From contig JAVTVY010025035.1 of NCBI GenBank assembly GCA_036873755.1, positions 1-64,000 of the forward strand: 64,000 bases of DNA. The letters run 5' to 3'. The position numbers were made by a program, and so were the translations under genes. The DNA is from Hanleya hanleyi (lineage: Eukaryota > Mollusca > Polyplacophora > Lepidopleurida > Hanleyidae). Every line of letters begins with the position of its first letter. The stretch's first letter is position 1. Below are positions 22,664-33,140 of this stretch, piece by piece. The notes beneath the pieces were generated by a model. That model saw nothing but the letters and a program-made list of their open reading frames with translations, was not told the DNA's origin and searched no databases.

Positions 22664-23505
22664 AGTTGTTTCCCTTGATTTCTGTTCATACAATGTTTGT
22701 GCATTTGAGTTTACTATCTACCATAATTATTTACAGAATGTTACGATTTAATTAAAGCAAACTTAAAATGACTCTTTACAGAATAATTATATTTTTCCTG
22801 CCCGCATGGAATAAATGAAGTTAAAATAAATATGATAATTACATGTATCTCTACACATTGTCATATGTTGAGTTGGATCCATGGAAGATATTTTGATTTG
22901 ATATGGAATGAGTCGACGGTGGAAAATTTACCTTAATAATTAATAATTATAGCATCTAGCATGTATGTTTTAGCAGAAGGTCATGCTAAACAACCTATTA
23001 ACTGACAGCGGCCTAAACAGTAGTTCCCTCCCAAGTGAAAGAATAGACCCAAGCTTGAATCAGTTGTATCCATTCCCTTTTATCTTCTTGCACAACAGCT
23101 TTTAAATAAGTCAGTGTTTAGGAAAGTGATAGAATTGTACCAGAGTCTTTGTTCCCTATCCAGTCAAGAAGTCACACAGCATTCAAATGTAAATTATGCT
23201 GTATTTTTCATTCTGAACTCTCACTTTGTATTGTACTCCGGTCTGCATAACCTGGCAAATTTCATTTCCACCCACCTTCCCTCTGTTTTGTCACAGCATG
23301 TTGTTCATTAAATAAGTGTTAACACTTCACCCAAGCCTGTTTGAGCAGTTTGCTCAATCTACATCAGGTATTGTTACTCCAGGGTCATTTACTCTTCAAT
23401 ACTCAAACTGACTCGACCTGCCAGAGCAAGAAGCAGATTGGGCTAACCAAAAAGTTACACATGTAACTGCAACAAGCATTGCTGGTATCATATTGTACTG
23501 TGTAA
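22664..23505. other. No gene recognised; possibly LINE upstream sequence
   Basis: AT-rich. A 65-codon frame at 23114-23311 has no clear motif. It lies just upstream of the LINE remnant and could be decayed LINE sequence. Confidence 0.35.
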
Positions 23506-26371
23506 ATGAGTATAGCATGTTTTAGAAGACTAGTGATGACTGAAGCAAATTATCACAGTATACTTTATACAAACTTGAAAGTTGACATTGGCCTTGCAGA
23601 ATGTGACTCCATTACAATATTTGAAGTAGCTAAAAAAATATCTAATCAATTCTGGATTGATGTGTTGAAAGCTTGGGCAATGTATCTGAAGTTAGACGAG
23701 TGCGAAACTGTACAACAAGCTACCACACAGCCAGTCTGGCTAAATGACAATATTTTAAGAAAGTGGTATCGGTCTGGTTTACGTTATGTAAACGATCTAT
23801 TGGATGAAAATGGTAACCTGTTAAAATATGTTGAGTTTGTCGGTTAAAAAATATTTGAAAAAGTTTAAATTCCCCCCATGCAAATTGATGTATCCAATTA
23901 TACCATATCAAATCGAGATCCTCATTAAATTTAAGAAAAGTTGTAAGCCTTCTTATCTACTTTTGATCAGTAAGAAAAAGAGTAAACCAAATTCTGGAAA
24001 AAAAGGGAAATGCTGTACACTACAGTACGCCCAAGAAGTAAACTGGTCACTGCTCGCGAAACGTTGGGTTCATCTTTCGCGAAACATTCGCGAAACGTTC
24101 GCGAAAGCATGTGCGAAAGGTTGATAATAACTTACGATGATTTCATATTTATTTCAAAGCTTTCGCGAAAGGTAAATACCTTTCGCGAAAGATATGTCAC
24201 GATCGTAACTGACGTAAAGCGATCCGTATTTGACAAGACAAGATGACAACAAGTCACATGAATTTGAAATGCGGGAGTGTTGGGTCTTTTTATGCGGGTT
24301 ATGTTTTAGGACCACTATTCTCGATTTCACCCAGCAAGAATTTCCTGCAACAAAATTGAGTTTCAGGAACGAAATAGGCAGAAAATACAGTCTACGAACG
24401 GAGCAAAAGAAAATCTCCACTCACGTTGTCGTCGTTGTTGTTGTAGGCCATGTGCGTATGGAATACGGCACAGCTAAAAGTTTTGTGCCTTACTTCCCTA
24501 GTTTTAGTGAACGCTTCCAATTCGATTCGTCGGGAACCATGCAATGCATTTCTTTATGCTAGAAAGTATGGGTTTGCGATTAATACGAACGGGTCACGGG
24601 GTGGAAGTTTCCAAACGACCACGAGGGATGACAGCTACAACGCCCGACAGAACTGCGCAGCAGAGAGACGTGTGCCAGCAGTCAGCTACATCCCGTACCG
24701 TTTCGTTTCAACACGAAATAAAAGGTGAAATGTCCAGCTATACCAAGGATTGAAAATACATCAAAACCAAACGTACAAATTGTCTGAATAAAGAAGTTTC
24801 ACGTGTGCATGACGAGAGCTGCAATCAATCATGATCGGGTTGTCTAGAGCATTGACTGGTCTCCCTACGGTTGAGCTTGGTATTTATTATGGCCGTCTTG
24901 AATTTACAGCCGTTTGGTTTCCTTGCGTGTACAACGTTTTCGGAAATTGCAAATTTAATTCTCGTAGGATACATTTTCTGCAATAAAATGCAATTGAAGG
25001 AAAATTTAACACTTTCATTTCAAATTGTGTCGGGGGAATTTCAAATTCAAGTCTTAGAAAAAAAAGAAGAAAAAAAAATGCCTAAACCACTTTTTATTAA
25101 TTACACCAATTTTCCTCTAGAATTATATCATATCTCGTTGATTTGAATCATTATCTTGAAACAAAATGCCGCTGCCACTGCAATATAAATGCATCCTGTT
25201 AAAGATGAAAACTTTAAAATAATGAGTGTTTATTCTTCATGTGATGAAAACTTTTTTAAAAATGAGTTTTTTAATTCATGGGATGAAAACTTTCAAAAAA
25301 TGACTTTTTGCAGACATTCGGGCGTGCTGAAAGAACTGAGTTAGTTGTTGAATTTGGAAACTGAGTAGATGATTTTTTTTGTCAAGAATGTCTGCTCAGA
25401 GTTGTTTCCCCTCTTCATAGCAACTGGACACGCCTCTTATGAACGGCTGGCTGACGCCATGTTTCAGATCGGGCTTCATGCACTGCGATGAGTTCATTTG
25501 GATGTGAAAGATTTCAGTTACAAAAACAAGCCATACAGCACAATGAACTCAAATAAGGGACAGATTATGCGACTTTTTGACTAGATGAATACGGTGATAC
25601 AGCTCCCGATTTTACGATCTCGATTTTGGGTGAATAACGGTTTGCTCATGGACTGACGAAGAAAACCGGTAGGCCTACGTCGTCGTGATTTTATAGTTGC
25701 AATTCATTCGCAAAATAAGGTATAGGGACCTAATTAATGCCATTAAAAACAAAACACACGAGCAAATGAAAAATAAATAGTTGACAGACAAGAATATAAA
25801 CATTTTACGACATGTACTTCCTCAAACATCGTTCGCGTATTCCTTTCGCGAAAGGTTCAATTCTGACATTTTCTCGCGAAAGGTATGGCGAGAGGTACTG
25901 GCGAATCGTTCGCGAAACGTTCGCGAACGGTTCGCGACATTTTTCGGCTATCCTTCGCGAATTTGACCAGTTTAATTCTTCGGTGTACTGTATAATGGAA
26001 ACTGATTGGGCAAGCATTCATTCCCTGCCATTTGTGACACTCAATTACAATGGTTTTAATATCGAATTACAAACTGCCTCCTGGGCACAAATGCTGTTCT
26101 TCACAAAATTAATGTCGAGCCAATAGATACATGTGATTTATGTAATACTGAGCCAGAGACACTCGAAGACCTTTTGTACAATTGTTCTGTCAGTAATCAT
26201 TTCTGGGTTCATTCGTCAAACTGGATAAAAAGGGCGTCATTACCCACCATTATTCTTTCTGCTAGGTTTGTTATATTTGGTGATATCCATAGTGGTGACA
26301 AGGCTGAATACTTTGATTTTATTGGCCAAAACCTATCTTTACCAATGCAAAATGGAGAAACTGGTGTCCTG
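23506..26371 (+). pseudogene. LINE ORF2 3' remnant
   Basis: Two separated pieces of a non-LTR retrotransposon C-terminus. Piece 1 (23506-23847) has the post-RT pattern FWIDVLKAWAMY...WYRSGLRYVNDLLDENG. Piece 2 (about 26090-26370) has a zf-RVT zinc knuckle with TCDLCNTEPETLEDLLYNC followed by a FW and a GDIHSG block. The 24023-25990 MITE sits between them. The 5' part is gone, frames are shifted, and the 3' end is cut by the MITE at 26374. The clade is not determined. Confidence 0.75.
24023..25990 (+). mobile_element. Tc1/mariner-like MITE, copy 1
   Basis: Inverted ends CAGTACGCCCAAGAAGTAAA (left) and, inward from the right, CAGTACACCGAAGAATTAAA, both continuing ACTGGTCA. TA lies on each side (24021-24022, 25991-25992), the Tc1/mariner target. 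Subterminal zones (24050-24200 and 25830-25970) are dense in TTTCGCGAAAG-type palindromes. It interrupts the LINE remnant, which gives the pre-insertion context. No transposase frame. Confidence 0.88.
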
Positions 26372-26373
26372 TA

Positions 26374-27709
26374 CAGTACGCCCAGGAATTAAACTGGTCA
26401 CTGCTCGCGAAACGTTGGGTGCATCTTTCGCGAAATGTTCGCGAAACGATAATAACTTAGGATTATTTCATATTTATTTCATAGCTTTCGCGAAAGATAA
26501 ATACCTTTCACGAAAGATACGTCACGATCGTAACTGACGTAAAGCGATCCGCATTTGACAAGATAAGATGGCAACATACGCGGGAGTGTTAGATCTTCTT
26601 ATGCGGGTTACAATTGCATATGTTTTAGGACTACTATTCTCGATTTCACCCAGCAAGAAATTAAAGGGCCTGGAGACACAGGTGTTTTTCTTGACAGTTT
26701 TTCATCGGGATTACCCCGGGGAAGAACAAATACGAATTGGGTTTTTACGGTTTTATTGAAATTCAGTTTTCCAATAAAAAATTGTGTATTTTATTTTTCG
26801 TACGTTTGCGCGCCGTAAGCGCGAAAAACCCCTTAATTTTCTGCAACAAAATTGAGTTTCAGGAACGAAATGGGCAGAAAATGCAGTCTACGAAACAAAA
26901 GAAAAATCTCCACTCATGTTGTCGTCGTTGTTGTTGAAAAGGCCATGTGCGTATCGAATACGGCACAGCTGAAAGTTTTGTGAACGCTTCCAATTCGGCT
27001 CGTCCAATGCATTTCTTTATGCGGGAAAGTATGGGTTTGCGATTACGACCGTGTGGAAGTTTCCAAACGACCAGGAGGGATGACAGCTACAACGCCCGAC
27101 AGAACTGCGCAGCAGAGAGACGTGTGCCAGCAGTCAGCCGTCATCATTTTCCGGCTACATCTGTACCGTTTCGTTTCAACACGAAATAAGAGGTGAAATG
27201 TCCAGCGATACCAAGGATTGAAAATACATCGAAACCAAACGTACAAATTGTCTAAATAAAGAGGTGTCATTTGTGCAAGCCAAGAGCTGCAATCAATCAT
27301 GATCGGGTTTAGAGCATTGACTGGTCTGTGGTTCAGCTTGCTATTTATTATGGCCGTCTTGAAAAAGACGGCCATTTGGTTTCCTTGCATGCACAACGTT
27401 TTCGGGAATTGCAAATTTCAGTCTCATAGGATAAATTTTCTGCAATAAAATGCAATTCAAGGAAAATTTAACACTTTCATTTCAAATTCTGTCGGGGGAA
27501 TTTCAAATTCAAGTCTTAGAAATAAAAGAAGAAAAAAAATGCCTAAACCACTTTTTATTAATCACACCAATTCTCCTCTAGAATTATATCATATCTCGTT
27601 GATTTGAATCATTATCTTGAAACAAAATGCCGCTCTCTGCCACTGTAATATAAATGCATAGTATATACCATTCCGTTAAAGATGAAAACTTTAAAAAAAT
27701 GAGTTTTTA
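26374..27709 (+). mobile_element. Tc1/mariner-like MITE, copy 2 (right end lost)
   Basis: Starts CAGTACGCCCAGGAATTAAA after TA (26372-26373) and follows copy 1 for about 1.3 kb, with the same CGCGAA words and downstream blocks. It stops near AAAATGAGTTTTTATTA, where another repeat begins, so the right terminal repeat is missing. Contains a 168-bp insertion at 26665-26832. Confidence 0.85.
26665..26832. mobile_element. Small 168-bp insertion in MITE copy 2
   Basis: Absent from the corresponding place in copies 1 and 3 (CACCCAGCAAGAATTTCCTG). Flanked by TTAA (26661-26664 and 26833-26836), with short ends AGGG and CCCC. Boundaries are ambiguous by a few bases because AATT could also be the duplication. 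Confidence 0.6.
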
Positions 27710-27710
27710 T

Positions 27711-28039
27711 TATACGCCCGCCAAAAGGCGGACGTATTATGTGATGGCGGTTTCCGTCCGTCTGTCCGGTTCTTGTGTCCGGTCTATAACTGGGACAATT
27801 TCCTATCTACATTTCCAATTTTTGGTGAGTGGATACCCTACGGAGATACGATGTGTCGCGTACCAAAATTAGGGAGTTCAACATTGGCCAATATGGCGGC
27901 TGCACTGTCCGACGAAGTGGCTGAAAATTTGCTATAGCTCCGTGTTTGCTATCGCCTATGTTGTGTTTTCCCCTCTGTGTGTCTTAATACATATGTTTGA
28001 AAGAATATGTGTTGTTATTTATTATTTTTGACAAAAATA
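27711..28039. repeat. CGCCCGCC-type dispersed repeat
   Basis: Starts with the hairpin CGCCCGCCAAAAGGCGG, then TCCGTCCGTCTGTCCGG and a block TTTTTGGTGAGTGGAT that recurs in the 48825-49390 array. Similar headings occur near 60065 and 63855. Non-coding. It truncates the MITE at its left and borders DIRS-C. Confidence 0.6.
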
Positions 28040-28109
28040 TTATCTGCAAAGTGTCTGTCTCAGAGTAAAATACATTTGTTTGAAGCGTAGTCCTCCAAAT
28101 TACATCAGT

Positions 28110-30115
28110 TACTGGTCTCTTGACGTTCATTAATAGGGCGTCACAAGATGGGTTATAGTTACGACCATTGATTATCTACCAATACATCATTGGTTAGACA
28201 GGCACACTAATTCCTGCCACAGGAGAAGTCAGGCATCACTTTTGGTGGTGTCTGATTTTCTTTATATAATGCCTGCAGTAACACTACTTCTGTTTTACAC
28301 AACTCCAAGTTCACGGTAGTGTTGATGTAAGAATGGAGGACCCACCTCAGATCCAAGTCGTTATTCGGCTTTGGACTTCAGAGGAGAGGTTACTATTCAT
28401 CAGTGTATTAGATCATAGTCGTGAAAAGTCGAGTTGATCTTACTTTGATAACGACCTCTGAGGTTAGTCGACCCTGATTGCCACGGATAACTACAGTCCG
28501 GACAAACATAAGCAAGATGGATTGATCTCGATCTATCAATTTATTGAATCAAGTAGAGATTCTATTCCACTTGTGCTGGCAACACGATCTAGTCATTCGT
28601 GCCAGACATTTATCCGGTTATCTGAATGTTTTAGTTGACACATTGTTCAAGATACATCAGATAATACCGACAAAGTGACAAATTCACTCAGATATTCTGC
28701 GCCAGATCACTTAAATTTGGGTAACTCCGCAGATACATCTGTTTGCCACTTGCCTCAACCATCAAATCCCACTGTACATGTCACCAGTACCGGACACACA
28801 AGCAGTAGGAGTAGATGCTTTGTCGCAGGATTAGTTGGGACTAATAGTGTAAGCGTTTCGCCTCTGACAATCCTGTTTCTTGTACTACATAGGATACCCG
28901 CGCACACGTACGTCATGTATCTAGTAGTTCACTGGTGGCCATTCCAAAGATCGTGTTTTCCCGACCTTCTAGAGTTAGTGGTCGAAGTCTCAAGACATCT
29001 TCCACTAGAGGAAAAACTACTTCGACAACCGAAGTCAGCAATTTTCCACCACCAACCTCAGCTATTCCATTCACACAGGTGCAAGTGACCAGGAATCAGC
29101 TGTCTGAGGCGGGCTTTTCTAGGGAAGCTGCACGGAGAATGGTCGCTTCCACTCGAACCTCCACTTCCGCATACTATCAAGGAAGTGACAGGTCTTCAAT
29201 GAGTGGTGTTTTGGAAGTAACATTGATGCCCGTTATACCTCAGTTCAACATATGGCAGTTTCCTGTTATATCTGTTTGAGGACAGAGGTTTAGATCCATC
29301 ATCTGTGGATGGTTACAGAGTGGCGTTGTCTAGGATTATCAACCTGTCTACGGGTGTTAATGCAGCTTCTGATCCTAATCTAACATGCTTGATATAGATT
29401 ATTTAGGATAGATAGACAAGCTTCTGTACCGAAACTTCCAAAATGGGATTTAGCATTAGTTTAACTGAGATTTTCAGAACATCCGGTTGAATAGCTACTG
29501 TCGATCTGAAATTCTTGTCTTACAAAAGTTGTTTTGTTAGATTTGACTTCAGCGGCACGAGTGTCTGAGTTGCACGCTTTGAATGTTAAGGAAATCAGGC
29601 ATGATTCTCGTTGGACATAAGATGTCCTCACCACTATTCCTGAATTTGTTGCCAAGAACCAATCTCTGTACGACAGTATTTCTAGAGATTTTAAGGTTCC
29701 CGTTTCAGCAGATGTCCTTTCATCGGGTCTAGAAATGGATAATCTCATGTGTTCGTGCCCTTACGCTGTATTTTAATCGCAATAAGGTACTGCGTGGTGG
29801 CCGAAAGCGATTATTTATACCATTTGTCCCCGGAGTCAACAAGAGATATCAAAGATACGGTCTCTTATCTCTCCAAATCCATTAGATTAGTCCACTATGA
29901 AGTGTCAATGATGCAGACTGCGTTGTATAGTATCTGTTAACGAGATCAGGACGCTTACAGCTTCCTGGCCTTTATGGACGTAGGTCAGTAACTGACATTA
30001 TGAGGGCCTGTTACTGGAGATCGCATACAACCTTTACGTCATACTATTTGAGGATGGGACTCTCATTAGGACGATCTATATTTTTTGGGACCCCTAGTGA
30101 CAGCACAGCGAATCA
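28110..30115 (+). pseudogene. DIRS-C RNase H and recombinase remnants
   Basis: Surviving blocks match DIRS-A. The RT-frame tail is at about 28885-29088 (AHTYVMYLVVHWWPFQ, FPDLLELVVEVSRHLP). Recombinase helices lie around 29500-29750. A catalytic-tyrosine segment is at about 30000-30055 (MRACYWRSHTTFTSYYLRMG). Many stops and frameshifts intervene. No protein can be made; it is an ancient copy. Confidence 0.8.
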
Positions 30116-30328
30116 CTGGGGTCGGGTCGACACACAGTCTCTAGAGACCTGTGTGTTTATATCGTTTTTTTATGGTAAGAACACGTTTCCACATAAAAAA
30201 CTTTTTCTAGGAAAAAAGGGGGGGGGGGGGAGCGTGTATATAACTTCCATTATGCCAGCACCGATTAGCCTGGGAGGTCTGGGCTTACTATAGTAACAGT
30301 GTTTACGATACCGTTATATGACTCTGTT

Positions 30329-32051
30329 GGTCATTTCCAGCGTGACAGATGGGACAAAAGATAGCCACCCTGTGATGTTAACACAACTCTCTACCAAACT
30401 AAATTTAATAAAAATCTAAGCAAAAACTTATCAGTGGTTAGTGAACTAGTTGTACTTTAACTTAAGGATGTCCGCTGGTGGTAAATCAAAGTAATTAACT
30501 TTTTGAATAATGTGTGTTGTTGCATTCATAATTGTGTTATATGAGAAAAAACAAAGAAAAAAATATAGGTACGTGTGCATTTTTTAGCTGTAGGCAACAT
30601 TAAGTGGACTGACCCATGCTCAATTTGATAACCCAGAAAACATAGGGAATAGCCCTATTTTTGAAGCATATTCATGAAAAATTCATATAAATAGTATTTA
30701 ACTTTTTCTTATATTCTAACCGTTTGCAGATAATCACAATGTCTATCAAAATTTATCAAATTGGATGGATGTTGGTGTGCAAAATTCTCGGCTAGAAGGC
30801 TTTTAAAGGAAATTCCTATATCTTAACCTAGGGAAGGGAGATAACTCAATAGGAAAAACAGGCAAAATGGCTGCCAAAGCCAAAAACCACCAGCGGACAT
30901 CCTTAAGACAGAAACATTGAAATAATTATTATTAATATTTTCTTTTCAACTGGAATTGACAAATGTGACAGATGGGACAAGCAGGGACCACGCATTTGAA
31001 AAAGGAATAGACAAGATAGATGTCTATCTCCTTCTCAAATGAAAATCAACTTTTAATGTAAATCAAATGTTAGTGGACTAATCAAGTAATCAGAGTTAGG
31101 GTTAACAGTTTTTCTATGAAGAAGATTAATTATGGATTTTTGCCACTTAGTGACGTGACAGACGGGACAATTTATTGTGACAGACGGGACACTATCTCAT
31201 GCCCTATAAATTATCTTCCTGTTTCCAGACTTTTTTTAATCATGTAGATCAATGCTACAATTAAGATGTTCATTGTGCACTAGTTTACTTCACATTGTTT
31301 GGTTTTAGGTCATATTTTCACAAAATCCGCTGTTATCAGTTCAGTGTCCCGTCACAATTTAATGTATTTACACATTTGTATGTATTTTGTATTGCAAACT
31401 TAATTTTTCAAGACATATAGAGTGTTCATTGCATCTAGATTACTAAACATTGTTTGGTTTGGGGCCATATGAACGCAAAACTCAATAATCTATGGCTGCT
31501 TTTTGAAGCGTTTTGTGACAGACGGGACAGATATGGAGTTGAAATTTTTATCAGCGTATTTGACCAAGAATGAAATAATTAATTGCATCTGGTTGAGAAG
31601 GTGTACAGTAGATAAATAATAATGTTACTGGCTTTTTTCCTTCTTAAAATGTATTGTACTCAAGAAAAACCTAAAAAATCATCCGTTTTTGCGACACCTA
31701 CACCACACAGTAAATTTTTCCAATTATTTGGAAATAATTACTTTAATTTTAAAATGGTATTCACCGTGGAACTTAGATATGATGGTGTATTTAAAAAACA
31801 AAGAAACATTTTGTTGAGTTAAACTTCTATGCCTGGAGGAAAATCATGAATTTGGTATACATTTGAGTAAAAAATGTTTTAGAATTTTATCCATATTCGA
31901 GTGCAGATTTTTACAAACCTGACAGTTGCAGATGACAAAAAACCTACTTTCTTGAAACTTTGATTAATATAGCTTAAATAAAAATCACAATTAAATATGC
32001 TGATGGAAAGTGAAAATTTGTCACCCAGGCAACGTTTATGTGGAAATGACC
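30329..32051. mobile_element. DNA element with GTGACAGAYGGGAC words
   Basis: Inverted 10-bp ends GGTCATTTCC/GGAAATGACC, flanked by the 4-bp direct repeat TGTT (30325-30328 and 32052-32055). At least five copies of GTGACAGAYGGGAC (30342, 30965, 31156, 31178, 31515) and one related inverted copy (31347, GTGTCCCGTCAC) are scattered inside. No transposase recognised. Superfamily unassigned; the 4-bp duplication is seen in Chapaev- and Sola-type elements. It interrupts DIRS-C. Confidence 0.75.
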
Positions 32052-32187
32052 TGTTACTATTGAGTCTTTATGGAAGTCCATGCTTATTTTAAGCTTTATG
32101 GGCAGCATGAAGTCTCATGCTGGCATCCGTCTAGCCCTCACGCCATTAGTCACTTTTACTTCCCTCCGTCCTGCTATGGGATTCTCG

Positions 32188-32487
32188 CATATGTCAGTAA
32201 GGTCAGTTTTACTGTGTAAAAAATATAAAAAATTTACATGTAATTTTTACATTTTTAAACTAAAACTTACCTTACTGACCCGACCTCCCCGCTTGGGATC
32301 TTTACATCTAGGCGTAAGAAGTGGAGATCTATTGTGATTGAGTGCTGGCGTGGGTGATTAGGCGGGAAATGAACTGTGCTATTGTTTTAATTTCTTCACT
32401 TGTTAATCCGTGTTTGCACACGAACGCATATGTCAGTAAGGTAAGTTTTAGTTTAAAAATGTAAAAATTACATGTAAATTTTTTATT
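32188..32487 (+). repeat. DIRS-C internal complementary region and right ITR
   Basis: The internal region (32188-32280) contains GCATATGTCAGTAAGG, an AT-rich junction and its partner CCTTACTGAC. The right terminal repeat (about 32425-32487) reads GCATATGTCAGTAAGGTAAG...AAAATTACATGTAAATTTT. The architecture is identical to DIRS-A, but the sequence is different. Confidence 0.85.
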
Positions 32488-33140
32488 TTAGGCAAAATAT
32501 ATACTATTCAAATATTTGACCGTTTGATAACATCCCGCTTTGATAACTTTTTGATCTATAAAAACCTTGACTTCGGGAGACGATCGTATCACTTCTGTGC
32601 ACTCCTAAGAATATCAAAGACATTTATATTTGCGTGGACGGGTTTTTCTCAGTCTCCGAGAAATAGTCTCCGCACAAACACATACCGCGTGCCAAACGAC
32701 TGCAGAATCTTTGCAGGAATGTCATGCTTCCGTCTCCGAAATTGGCAGTTTGAGACGTCCTGATCTCCGTTACCATCAAACTGTCGCAGTGTTCGGCTCT
32801 GACAAACCAATGAAAAGTGTCACTCCTGTTGTCTATCGACAAATGCAGGAAAATTCTATTAGCTCCCGCCATATTTCGTCGTCCCGCATACGTCAAGGCA
32901 CTCTTCAAGCACTGGGACTGCCCAGAAAGCTATACATTTGTGCACAGAATGGCGATAACAACACTTTGCGGGGAGTATTTAGGAAGAGTTGTCTTCTCTC
33001 GCGGAGAGTGGTTTCCACTCATCACAGAATTTTGCAACAGGGTTTTCTGGATTTTTTTTTTTTTCATTCAGGAAAATCGAGTCGGCGGAGAAAAAAAGAG
33101 AGGACCATTTGGAAATTATATTTTTTTTCAGAAAACCAGT
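32488..33140. other. CpG-rich block with open frames, no product recognised
   Basis: Between DIRS-C and DIRS-B. From about 32600 to 33050 CpG content rises and several frames of 60-197 codons are open on both strands (longest 32630-33223 plus). None shows a known domain. It may be a relic of a host promoter/first exon or an unrecognised element. A poly-T tract follows at 33050-33064. Confidence 0.3.

Larger units (their letters stand above)
28040..32487 (+). mobile_element. Old DIRS retrotransposon, copy C (5' part missing)
   Basis: From about 28110 onward, nucleotide and protein similarity to DIRS-A is colinear from RNase H to the 3' end. It includes the poly-G tract (30212-30230), an internal complementary region and a right terminal repeat. 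Divergence is much greater than between A and B, and its terminal repeat differs in sequence. It is therefore another DIRS family. Gag and RT are absent. A 1.7-kb DNA element (30329-32051) is inserted in the 3' untranslated part. Confidence 0.85.
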
